From positions 152,918-216,917 of the forward strand of contig CALRUR010000005.1 in the NCBI GenBank assembly GCA_943371425.1: 64,000 bases of DNA, in the 5' to 3' direction. Below, one piece after another: positions 16,860 to 24,536 of the stretch (its first letter is position 1; each line of letters begins with the position of its first letter). The notes beneath the pieces are model-generated. The model was not told the DNA's origin, made no database searches, and saw only the letters and a program-made list of their open reading frames with translations. This DNA is from CAJBVG01 sp943371425 (lineage in GTDB: Bacteria; Bacteroidota; Bacteroidia; Sphingobacteriales; Sphingobacteriaceae). Made by a program: the position numbers and the translations under genes.

Positions 16860-17233
16860 TAATTATCTTTGGCTCCTTGTTCTATCCAAATAAATATTTT
16901 TTTAATTTGTATATCGGTTAATGGACCCGTAGGTGGCATACGTTCGTCGCCAGTTTTTAGTAATACCTGATATAATTCTGAAGCATTTGCATTTCCTGCT
17001 CTTACATTGCCTTCGTCCATTACATTCTGATAAGTTACCAATGGGAATTCTGAAGCTGCATCGGTACCATGGCAGGCAGGCATGTTGCAATTTCCAGAAA
17101 GTATAAGTTGTATATCGTTGGAAAAAGAGATCTCTGGAACTCCAGTTAAATCCACTTCATGTTTGCAAGAGTTAAAAGTAAAAGCACTCATAAGTATTAA
17201 AAGAATACTTACACTAACATAATTTTTATTCAT
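16859..17233 (-). CDS. Cytochrome c-like lipoprotein with CX4CH motif
   Basis: 124 residues when started at MNKNYVSVS (17233); the frame is open to 17263 and a second ATG lies at 17245. The chosen start puts the lipobox (FNSC, Cys23) at a normal distance and overlaps the upstream stop by 8 bp, suggesting coupling. One cytochrome c-like domain follows, with GNCNMPACHGTD (C-x4-C-H) and RMPPTGPL supplying a distal Met. It resembles domain 1 of the protein at 11815. Probably an envelope electron carrier. Confidence 0.78.
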   Translation of the reverse strand: MNKNYVSVSILLILMSAFTFNSCKHEVDLTGVPEISFSNDIQLILSGNCNMPACHGTDAASEFPLVTYQNVMDEGNVRAGNANASELYQVLLKTGDERMPPTGPLTDIQIKKIFIWIEQGAKDN

Positions 17234-17720
17234 TTTCTTCTTCATTTTGTTGCAATAAACCACTTGTGTCTACTGCTTGTTCTGTTCTTAATTCGGGTCT
17301 TCTTATTTGCCCGCCAGATTTACCAACGTTAAACAAAAAGATCAAACACACTAATCCCATTAACCATACAATTCTGTTTGCCATTACAGAAAGAGAATGA
17401 TCTCTAAAACTTAAGAGTAAAGCTACAAATGCTAGTACACCTAAAATATCAGTTAATATAAAAGCTAGTTCAGCTTCTTCTTCATGTTCTTCCATTATAC
17501 TTTCACTGGTGCCTGCTTTGTTTTCAACAACATGCTCAGCTTCTTCTCCAGATATATACGCCGGAATGGTAGATAAAGAGGCCGCAAGTAATATAAATAA
17601 ACCTACTTGCTTCAGTGTTTTTAAATGTCGCCACAATCCAATTGTTAATACAACAAAACCAGTAATACTTAATATTATTGGGAAATGATTCGATAACAAA
17701 TGTATGTAGTGTCCGTTCAT
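17226..17720 (-). CDS. Four-helix membrane protein with N-terminal histidines (DUF2231-like)
   Basis: A 164-residue protein with four predicted membrane helices (about 9-28, 38-57, 87-108, 113-135). The N-terminus has three histidines, HYIHLLSNHFP, before and within the first helix, the kind of spacing seen in small membrane b-type heme or DUF2231-like proteins. The loop between helices 2 and 3 is very acidic. It is co-directional with two cytochrome-like lipoproteins and the DUF5777 barrel, so a quinone-side or heme-binding partner is plausible. Family assignment is tentative. Confidence 0.6.
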   Translation of the reverse strand: MNGHYIHLLSNHFPIILSITGFVVLTIGLWRHLKTLKQVGLFILLAASLSTIPAYISGEEAEHVVENKAGTSESIMEEHEEEAELAFILTDILGVLAFVALLLSFRDHSLSVMANRIVWLMGLVCLIFLFNVGKSGGQIRRPELRTEQAVDTSGLLQQNEEENE

Positions 17721-17738
17721 AATATATTTATGCTAAAT

Positions 17739-20366
17739 CTAGTAAATTACGTTCACGATTCCAACGTCTTCAAAGCCTTGTCCGATGATTGAGTAAAAGT
17801 AGACTCCCGGCGGGACTATTTCACTCCCGATTCGGCCATCCCATTCCCACACTTCTACATCTTTTATTTCATGTAATAGTTTACCCCATCTGTTATAGAT
17901 AGACATTTTAGTGATAGCACAACCCACATTTCCTCCAGATATGGTGAATACATCATTCTTGTTATCACCGTTTGGCGTAAAGGTATTTGGCACTACTCTT
18001 TTATCTGGCTCCACATCAATTAAATTTATAGCTATGGTGCTTGTATCTGTACAATCTGTTCCTCGGTTTGCAATTAACGATACAGTAAGCGTACCTGTTG
18101 TATCATATTTATGCATCGGGTTTCTATCTAATGAATATTCATTATCGCCAAAATCCCAATAAAAACTATCGGTTCCGAGTGTTCCATTACTAAATGAAAT
18201 AACTTTGGCGCAACTATCAAACTCATAATCAAAAGCAGTTTCTGGTTTGGTAATTACAAAAATCGTCATGGTATCATAACTAAAACATGCATTGTTTTTA
18301 GATTTTAATACATAGGTTGTAGTAACTAATGGACCCGCAATTGGGTTGCCTATTTTAGAGTTAGTAAGTCCGGTGGCAGGTGACCATTCATAAGTGTTAT
18401 ATTGTGAACCTTGCGCATTTAATTGAATAGAGGAACGTTCGCATATTACAATGTCTTTTCCTGCATTAGCACCGGGTATGGTATCGAATTTTACATTTAC
18501 ATTAAATTGCTTTTCACAATTAATAGTATCGGTAACAAATGCTGTATAAGTTCCAGCTTTAAAAACTCTCACATTGGCAGTGGTTGTATCACCATCAATA
18601 CCGCTAGAAGGTGTCCACCTGTATTTACCGCCTCCATATGCACGTAGAGTAGTGCTATCGCCTTTACAAACATATACTGTTGAGGGCCCAAATACTCCTT
18701 TGGGGATTACTCGTATGTTAAATGTTTTTAAACCCGAACAAAAATTAGGAGAATCAACTTCAACCGAAACTTTTATTACAAACACTCCAGAAGGCACAGA
18801 ATAGATAGGGTTTTGCTTCGCATTATCGTCAAATAAACCTACAGAATTCTGCCCAGCATCCACAGCTGTCCAATTGTATTTTAAGCCTGGTACACTAGAT
18901 TGTATAATGAAATTTAAATCAACTGGGGCACATACAACTGTATCATTGGGTATTATTAAATCTACTGGAGTTAATGGTGGTATGTATATGGTGTCAACAG
19001 TAGTGTAATTTATACAAGAATCGTATATCGAAATAATATACATGGTTAAGCTATCTGGCGATGCTTGTAAAATTGGCGTAACCCCTTTAATAGTACCCAA
19101 ACTATCGGTCCATAAAAAACTAATTTGAGAGGAGCCACCCGCAAATTTTACTTGTTTGTAAATGGTATCACCTTCGCAACGTACATCAAAAAAAGTGGTA
19201 ATTCTTAAGGTATCAAAATCCTGAATATTTATGGAATCAATAGAGATAGCACAAACTGTATTGCTTGCAACACTAATAGAAACTGCTTCGATAGGTTCCA
19301 CTACATTATCGTCAATTGGGAAAATAACTAAATCAGCAAACATCTTGCCTGGTTGAATGATGATTGAATCTGGGAAATCTATATAATCTATTCCTCTAGT
19401 TGCAGTACCCCCTACAGTAAATTTTACAGTTTGGCTAGCCTGCATTAAATTGCTAGATCTTGTAAACCTAAACAAGGCACTGTCGCATTTTTCTTGAATA
19501 AAATTCTTAGATCTGCCCGGCGAACTTCTAGTAATGTAACTATTGTTGGGCGCTTCACTGTCTAGGGCAGCTAAAAATATTCCCGAATCAAATGCAGCAT
19601 CTTCCACATCGGCAATTACCATTTTCAAGATATAATCTTCACAAGCAATTAAATTATCGGCAACAATTTCTAATACTTTCGTAAAACCATTGTATTGTAT
19701 GCTTAAGCCCCCAATATTGTTTACAAATAAATTAGAATTGACTAGTGAATTGATAGTGTTTACACTTATTAGGTCTTGCGTACCAGGTACTATGGCTAAG
19801 TTTTTTTTGCCAGTTATGCCTGGGCCACTTAAAAAGAATCCGAAAATATCATTAAAGCCTTTGCCAACATATTCTGCGTATTCTTCTGAAGCAAATACGA
19901 CCTTAAAGGTTGCGCGATTCGCCGAAGGGGTAAAGGTAAATTGTACAGAGGTTGCATCTTTGGTTATGGTCCCTTGTAGCAATGAATTTAAATCACCATC
20001 AGTTTTACCTCCCGTTCCTGATCCGTCTTGTAAGGTACTCACATCAACATTGTCTGGGCCAATGGCATCTACAGCTTTTCCTGTAGTTATTAATATTCCA
20101 CTGTCTAAGCCAATGTTCGAATTTCTACCATCAAAAATACCGATGGCAGCAGAGTCGCCTCTAAATATTACATTTTTAATTTGTACACCTGGACCCGCAA
20201 ACGATTGGCGAACCATTTTTGTAAAATTCTTTTCGGTTCGTACAACTAATTGGGCGTTTGCTACTTCAGAAAAAATAGAAAGCATACTTATTGAAAATAA
20301 GCATGCTATGTAAATATGTTTAAACGTTTTCAATTTTGGAATATAGGGATTTAAATAATCCACCAA
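17739..20366 (-). CDS. Large secreted protein: choice-of-anchor L domain, PKD repeats, CHU_C T9SS tail
   Basis: An 875-residue paralogue of the protein at 3973-6555 with the same order: signal ending ANA-Q near residue 38, choice-of-anchor L domain (FDGRNSNIGLDSGILITTG; FASEEYAEYVGKG), Calx-beta-like segment, Ig/PKD-like segments (a PKD motif in FYWDFGDNEYSLD), and a C-terminal CHU_C domain (PNTFTPNGDNKNDVF; IYNRWGKLLH; GVYFYSIIG). It lies 22 bp after gldC on the same strand, so co-transcription with the gliding gene is likely. Probable surface or adhesive protein exported by T9SS. Confidence 0.88.
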   Translation of the reverse strand: MVDYLNPYIPKLKTFKHIYIACLFSISMLSIFSEVANAQLVVRTEKNFTKMVRQSFAGPGVQIKNVIFRGDSAAIGIFDGRNSNIGLDSGILITTGKAVDAIGPDNVDVSTLQDGSGTGGKTDGDLNSLLQGTITKDATSVQFTFTPSANRATFKVVFASEEYAEYVGKGFNDIFGFFLSGPGITGKKNLAIVPGTQDLISVNTINSLVNSNLFVNNIGGLSIQYNGFTKVLEIVADNLIACEDYILKMVIADVEDAAFDSGIFLAALDSEAPNNSYITRSSPGRSKNFIQEKCDSALFRFTRSSNLMQASQTVKFTVGGTATRGIDYIDFPDSIIIQPGKMFADLVIFPIDDNVVEPIEAVSISVASNTVCAISIDSINIQDFDTLRITTFFDVRCEGDTIYKQVKFAGGSSQISFLWTDSLGTIKGVTPILQASPDSLTMYIISIYDSCINYTTVDTIYIPPLTPVDLIIPNDTVVCAPVDLNFIIQSSVPGLKYNWTAVDAGQNSVGLFDDNAKQNPIYSVPSGVFVIKVSVEVDSPNFCSGLKTFNIRVIPKGVFGPSTVYVCKGDSTTLRAYGGGKYRWTPSSGIDGDTTTANVRVFKAGTYTAFVTDTINCEKQFNVNVKFDTIPGANAGKDIVICERSSIQLNAQGSQYNTYEWSPATGLTNSKIGNPIAGPLVTTTYVLKSKNNACFSYDTMTIFVITKPETAFDYEFDSCAKVISFSNGTLGTDSFYWDFGDNEYSLDRNPMHKYDTTGTLTVSLIANRGTDCTDTSTIAINLIDVEPDKRVVPNTFTPNGDNKNDVFTISGGNVGCAITKMSIYNRWGKLLHEIKDVEVWEWDGRIGSEIVPPGVYFYSIIGQGFEDVGIVNVIY

Positions 20367-20388
20367 TATAGCAAATTCTAAACTAAAA

Positions 20389-20724
20389 CTAACCTTGTAC
20401 TTTTAATTCCATTTTTTCGGCAAAATGGGCACAATAATCACGTAAATCTTCTACAATGTTGGTTTCGCCGGTTGCTTTCAAAAAGCTATCGCCCATGGTC
20501 ATGAGTGTTTCATAGAAAAAGCGCTTCATTTCATCTACAGGCATATCTTTGGTCCATAAATCCAAACGTAATGTGTTATTATATTGATGGTCCCAAAGGG
20601 CCAACATCATCGATTTGCATGCTACTTCTTCTTTGTTTTCGCCATCGGTAGATTTCCAAGTAATGGTTTCTGGTAATTTATTCTCGTCGAGGCTTACTTT
20701 AATGTTAATTTCTGCTGTTTTCAT
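20389..20724 (-). CDS. gldC: Gliding motility protein GldC
   Basis: A 111-residue protein matching the GldC family over its length: KTAEINIKVSLDENKLPE at the start, then ALWDHQYNNTLRLDLWTKD and FYETLMTMGDSFL. GldC is a small soluble protein required for efficient gliding in Flavobacterium and conserved across Bacteroidota, including non-gliders; its biochemical role is unresolved. It sits 5 bp after the DEAD-box helicase and 22 bp before a CHU_C protein. Confidence 0.95.
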   Translation of the reverse strand: MKTAEINIKVSLDENKLPETITWKSTDGENKEEVACKSMMLALWDHQYNNTLRLDLWTKDMPVDEMKRFFYETLMTMGDSFLKATGETNIVEDLRDYCAHFAEKMELKVQG

Positions 20725-20729
20725 TGTAT

Positions 20730-22094
20730 CTATCGTTTATTACGACCGCCGCTTTTCCCACGACCGTCTCGCTTTAATTTCTTCTTTTCTTTGTCTTTCG
20801 CTTTTTTATATGCAATGTCCGAAATGCTTTTTGTGAGCTTTGTATTAGCAAACTTCTTTTCATGAAAAGCTCCTTTAAAATCAGGGTCTTCCTTCTTTTT
20901 TTGTAAATCTATTTCTCGCGCTATGGCCTGTGCTTCAGCAAAAGGTGTATCGTTTACTAATAAAGATAAAGGAACTTCTTTTTCTTTAATAGTTTGGCGA
21001 ATTAATTTCTGAATTTTTCCAATATGATACTCTTCAGCTGGGTTACAAAAGGTAATGGAAATACCGGTTTGGTTTGCTCTACCTGTTCTTCCAATTCTGT
21101 GCACATAATCTTCGTGTACCAAGGGCACATCAAAATTAATTACATGGGTAACATTTGCCACATCAATACCTCTAGAGGCCACATCGGTGCCAATTAATAT
21201 ACGTACGTTTTCTTCTTTAAATGCTTGTATACTGTTGATGCGGGTATTTTGTCCCTTATTTGCGTGTATTACTCTTACCTGCTCTTGCCCATAAATTCGT
21301 TCGGCATAGTGGTAAAGATTCTCTGCAATTTGTCGGGTCTTGCAGAAAATAATAATCTTGCTGTATTCATCTTTATCACTTAAAAAATGTTGGAGCAAAT
21401 TTATTTTTGTTCTGATGTTTGGTACTCGGTAAATGTATTGCGAAACTTTATCTGCCGGTGTAGCCTGCGGCGAAACCTCAATGGTTGTTGGGAATGCGAG
21501 GAAATCGCCAGCCAAGGTTTTTACTTTATCACTCATCGTTGCAGAAAACAACATGTTTTGTCGCTTGCGTGGTACAATTTCTAGTATTTTATTTATTTTA
21601 CTGATGAAGCCCATGTCGAGCATTTTATCTGCTTCATCAATAATTAAGGTTTTTAATTCTCTTAACACCAAATCGCCTGAGAGGTATAATTCTACTAAGC
21701 GCCCTGGAGTCGCAATTACAATGTCTAAGCCTTTACTCAATATTTCTTTCTGTGTTTTTGGTCCTAAACCACCATATAAAACCACCGAACGTAAATCGGT
21801 ATATTTAGCTAATGAAACTATGTTTTCATGTATTTGAATAGCCAATTCTCTGGTAGGCGATAAAATTAATACCCGAGGATCCATTCCTTGAGCAAATTTC
21901 AACTTCATAATTAGAGGAATGGCATAAGCAGCAGTTTTACCTGTACCTGTTTGCGCAACCCCTAATAAATCCTGCCCGTTCATTACCGGCGGAATCGCCT
22001 TTAACTGTATAGGTGTTGGCTCGGTATAACCCAAGTCTTCAATTGCATTTAGCAATTGGCGGTTTAAAGAAAACTGTTCGAAATTCACTGACAT
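20730..22094 (-). CDS. DEAD-box ATP-dependent RNA helicase (RhlE-like)
   Basis: A 454-residue helicase with the full motif set: Q motif (EPTPIQLKAIP), motif I AQTGTGKTAA, Ia PTRELAIQ, GG, TPGR, II DEAD, III SAT, then TDVASRGID and HRIGRTGR in the second RecA lobe. A basic C-terminal tail (KKLKRDGRGKSGGRNKR) should aid RNA binding. It remodels RNA, probably in ribosome assembly or mRNA decay. It heads the minus-strand series that includes gldC. The compound octad element at 22110-22235 lies just upstream. Confidence 0.95.
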   Translation of the reverse strand: MSVNFEQFSLNRQLLNAIEDLGYTEPTPIQLKAIPPVMNGQDLLGVAQTGTGKTAAYAIPLIMKLKFAQGMDPRVLILSPTRELAIQIHENIVSLAKYTDLRSVVLYGGLGPKTQKEILSKGLDIVIATPGRLVELYLSGDLVLRELKTLIIDEADKMLDMGFISKINKILEIVPRKRQNMLFSATMSDKVKTLAGDFLAFPTTIEVSPQATPADKVSQYIYRVPNIRTKINLLQHFLSDKDEYSKIIIFCKTRQIAENLYHYAERIYGQEQVRVIHANKGQNTRINSIQAFKEENVRILIGTDVASRGIDVANVTHVINFDVPLVHEDYVHRIGRTGRANQTGISITFCNPAEEYHIGKIQKLIRQTIKEKEVPLSLLVNDTPFAEAQAIAREIDLQKKKEDPDFKGAFHEKKFANTKLTKSISDIAYKKAKDKEKKKLKRDGRGKSGGRNKR

Positions 22095-22109
22095 CGGCGC
22101 AAATATACT

Positions 22110-22235
22110 ACTTTACGACTATACGACTATACGACCATACGATCATTCGACTTTACGAAAGCACGATTTGATTCAATTTTGCAAATTCTTCCCTTCGAAT
22201 AGTCGTAAAGTCGTATAATCGTATAGTCGTATTCC
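22110..22235. repeat. Octad-core-octad compound element, copy 2
   Basis: Left arm: six octads (ACTATACG twice, ACCATACG, ATCATTCG, ACTTTACG twice) at 22110-22157. Core: 39 bp at 22157-22195, starting GAAAGCACGATTT and ending TTCCCTT. Right arm: five inverted octads (CGAATAGT, CGTAAAGT, CGTATAAT) at 22196-22235. It lies in the divergent gap between the helicase and pyrC starts, in the same core orientation as copy 1 and opposite to copies 3 and 4. Confidence 0.78.
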
Positions 22236-22236
22236 C

Positions 22237-22244
22237 TATATTTG
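22237..22244 (+). promoter_or_regulatory. Candidate -7 element (TATATTTG) of pyrC
   Basis: TATATTTG fits TAnnTTTG and lies 17 bp before the pyrC ATG. The -33 position would fall inside the right arm of the octad element, so that element may influence pyrC transcription. Confidence 0.4.
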
Positions 22245-22261
22245 TAATAACAAACACAACC

Positions 22262-23593
22262 ATGAAATACCTTATAAAAAACGCCACTGTAATTAACGAA
22301 GGAACATCAAACATAAAAGATGTATTAATTGAAAACGAACGCATTGTAAAAATTGCGAATGATATTACAGAAGCAAATGCTACAGTAATTGATGCAGAGG
22401 GATTGTGGTTAATGCCCGGAGCTATTGATGATCAGGTACATTTTAGAGAACCAGGTTTAACGCATAAAGGAGAAATATATACAGAAGCCCGTGCTGCAGT
22501 AGCAGGTGGAATTACCTCCTACATGGAAATGCCCAATACAGTACCCAATGTGTTTACTCAAGAATTGTTAGAAGATAAGTATCGTCGTGCTTCACAAGTT
22601 TCTTTGGCTAACTATTCTTTTTTTATGGGTACTTCTAATGATAATTTAGAGGAAGTACTAAAAACCAATACACGTAATGTTTGTGGTGTAAAAATATTTA
22701 TGGGAAGCTCTACTGGGAATATGTTGGTAGACGATGAAAAAACGTTGGAAGCGGTGTTTTCTAGATTTCCAGCACTTATAGCCACCCATTGTGAGGATGA
22801 GCAAACCATTAAAAATAACATGGCTGCTTACAAAAAGAAATATGGTGAAAATGTAACCATACAAATGCATCCATTAATTCGTTCAGAAGAGGCTTGTTAT
22901 TTATCTTCTTCTTTTGCGGTAGGATTAGCAAAAAAACACCAGACTCGATTACATATTTTACACATCTCTACCGAAAAAGAAACCCATTTATTTGAAGCGG
23001 GCATTCCTTTAGCCGATAAAAAAATTACTGCAGAAGCTTGCATACACCACCTTTGGTTTTCTGACGAAGATTATGCATCAAAAGGAAATAATATAAAGTG
23101 GAACCCTGCGGTAAAAAAGGCAAGTGATAGGGATGGAATTTGGAAGGCATTGTTAGAAGGTAGAATTGATGTTATAGCCACCGACCATGCTCCACATACA
23201 ATAGAAGAAAAAGCATTGCCTTATTTACAAGCTCCATCGGGCGGGCCATTGGTGCAACATGCAGTGTTGGCAATGGTCGACAAAGTATTAGAAGGTAAAA
23301 TTTCTAAAGAAATGATGGTTCAAAAAATGGCACACAACCCAGCCATATTATTTAGAATAGAAGACCGCGGGTACATTCGTGAAGGTTATTATGCTGATTT
23401 GGTTTTAATAAATCCAAATTCTCCCAACACTGTGAATAAAGAAAACCTACTTTACAAATGCAAATGGTCGCCATTTGAAGGCCACACATTTAAAGCAAGC
23501 ATACAAAGCACTTTTGTGAATGGAAACAAAGTATACGATGGAGGGGATTTTGATGAGAGTGAGGTAGGGAAGAGGTTGCTGTTTACAAGTTAA
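22262..23593 (+). CDS. pyrC: Dihydroorotase
   Basis: A 443-residue amidohydrolase of the third step of pyrimidine synthesis (carbamoyl aspartate to dihydroorotate). Landmarks: DDQVHFREPG at 56-65, a Lys in GVKIFMGSS, HCEDE, LHILHIST and ATDHAPHT. In the usual metal motif HxH the first His is replaced by Gln57-58 region residue (QVH), leaving His60; this variant looks like the form I associate with Bacteroidota class I dihydroorotases. All other ligands are present, so activity is expected, perhaps with altered metal loading. Confidence 0.93.
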   Translation: MKYLIKNATVINEGTSNIKDVLIENERIVKIANDITEANATVIDAEGLWLMPGAIDDQVHFREPGLTHKGEIYTEARAAVAGGITSYMEMPNTVPNVFTQELLEDKYRRASQVSLANYSFFMGTSNDNLEEVLKTNTRNVCGVKIFMGSSTGNMLVDDEKTLEAVFSRFPALIATHCEDEQTIKNNMAAYKKKYGENVTIQMHPLIRSEEACYLSSSFAVGLAKKHQTRLHILHISTEKETHLFEAGIPLADKKITAEACIHHLWFSDEDYASKGNNIKWNPAVKKASDRDGIWKALLEGRIDVIATDHAPHTIEEKALPYLQAPSGGPLVQHAVLAMVDKVLEGKISKEMMVQKMAHNPAILFRIEDRGYIREGYYADLVLINPNSPNTVNKENLLYKCKWSPFEGHTFKASIQSTFVNGNKVYDGGDFDESEVGKRLLFTS

Positions 23594-23724
23594 TGCGACT
23601 ATACGACTATACGATTATACGACCATTCGAAGGGATGTGCTTGCTATTTTGAGTGCAATCTTGCTTTCGTAAAGTCGAAAAGTCGTAAGGTCATGTAGTC
23701 GTATAGTCTTATAATCGTATAGTC
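23591..23724. repeat. Octad-core-octad compound element, copy 3
   Basis: Left arm: five octads (TAATGCGA, CTATACGA twice, TTATACGA, CCATTCGA) at 23591-23630. Core: 39 bp at 23630-23668, from AAGGGATGTGC to CTTGCTTTC. Right arm: seven octads (GTAAAGTC, GTATAGTC and variants) at 23669-23724. The core is nearly identical to copy 4. The element starts at the pyrC stop codon. Confidence 0.8.
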
Positions 23725-23733
23725 ACTTTTTTG

Positions 23734-24093
23734 TCACGGATTCCCTAGTTTATACTGGAGGGATTTTATCATTTTTTGGATTGTTTCAATTTTTACAGCA
23801 AATTCCTTCAGTTCCTCATTAGTTAAAATTTTGATGTTTTTCTAAATAATCAATAAGGTTTCCAATTCACAACAAGATCCATTAGAAATAGATAGAAAAT
23901 AGCTAAATTCTTTTTGAGATTTCCTCCCGCTGCCTTCTGCTATGTTTAAAGGAATAGTCAATACACATCGTTTTATCTGGTCTATTGTGTTGTACTTTTC
24001 TTCTTTAGGGAATTTCTTTATCAATTCATAAATTTCTGTAGTTAACTCCATAGAAAATTTCCAAACTCGCAATTCTTTATAATTATTCATCAT
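23734..24093 (-). pseudogene. Four-helix-bundle (23S rRNA intervening-sequence family) gene with in-frame amber stop
   Basis: The 5' part (24093 to 23842) encodes 83 residues typical of the four-helix-bundle family (YKELRVWKFSMELTTEIYEL, PLNIAEGSGRKSQKEF, ELETLLII). A TAG at 23842-23844 stops it, but the same frame then reads 35 more family-like residues (KNIKILTNEELKEF, IQKMIKSLQYKL) to a TGA at 23734-23736. Full length would be 119 residues, the normal size. A single point change to amber is the simplest explanation. The gene sits between two copies of the octad-core element. Confidence 0.8.
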
Positions 24094-24203
24094 TTTCTAA
24101 TTTTAATAATTTATTGATGACAAAAATCACGAATTAGCACTGTATATAAAACCGCATTTATGCAGGTTTATTTATCATCCTTATTATATGCAGCTTTCCC
24201 GCC

Positions 24204-24338
24204 ATTATACGACTACAGGACAATGCGACTATACTATTTTACGACCATGCGAAGGGATGTGCTTGCTATTTTGCGTACAATCTTGCTTTCTTAAAGTCGT
24301 TTAGTCGCATTGTCGTATAATCGTATAGTCGCATTGTT
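24204..24338. repeat. Octad-core-octad compound element, copy 4
   Basis: Left arm: six octads at 24204-24251 (ATTATACG, ACAATGCG, ACCATGCG and variants). Core: 39 bp at 24252-24290, differing from copy 3 at two positions. Right arm: six octads at 24291-24338 (GTTTAGTC, GTATAATC, GTATAGTC). Copies 3 and 4 flank the broken four-helix-bundle gene in direct orientation. Confidence 0.8.
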
Positions 24339-24402
24339 GTAACCTTTCTCCTTTTTTCACGAATAAGTATCCAAACAACAACCATCCCCTATGTTACACC
24401 TT

Positions 24403-24450
24403 ATGAAAAACCTGGTACGTCTAAGCATGCAAATCTTAGGTATCTCTTAA
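24403..24450 (+). other. Possible 15-residue small ORF ahead of a strong terminator
   Basis: ATG at 24403 opens a short frame, MKNLVRLSMQILGIS, ending in TAA at 24450; an in-frame ATG at 24391 would add four residues. Eleven bases later a perfect 14-bp terminator stem begins. A short coding or leader RNA that ends before hscA would account for both. I do not recognise the peptide; it may be chance. Confidence 0.3.
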
Positions 24451-24460
24451 AAATTTGAAG

Positions 24461-24496
24461 AAAAGCCCGCCATTTTAAAAACAATGGCGGGCTTTT
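24461..24496. terminator. Rho-independent terminator upstream of hscA
   Basis: A perfect 14-bp stem (AAAAGCCCGCCATT and its complement) with an 8-nt loop, ending in a T-run on the plus strand and, because of the A-run at its left, also on the minus strand. No annotated gene ends just before it on the plus strand, which points to a short transcript from about 24350. Confidence 0.85.
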
Positions 24497-24510
24497 TAGT
24501 GTATTCTCTA

Positions 24511-24518
24511 TACATTTG
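24511..24518 (+). promoter_or_regulatory. Candidate -7 element (TACATTTG) of hscA
   Basis: TACATTTG fits TAnnTTTG and lies 18 bp before the preferred hscA ATG at 24537, after the terminator, so hscA should have its own promoter. Confidence 0.45.
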
Positions 24519-24536
24519 CGCTTTGAATTTGAGAAT

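Noticed and set aside
19690..20313. 207-codon plus-strand ORF
   Set aside because: It lies wholly antisense to the anchor-L domain of the CHU_C gene, has no domain and no start signal; a shadow of Ser/Pro-rich coding on the other strand.
22110..24338. Possible CRISPR array
   Set aside because: Units are 8 bp, vary continuously, have no spacers of even length, and no cas gene is in the window.
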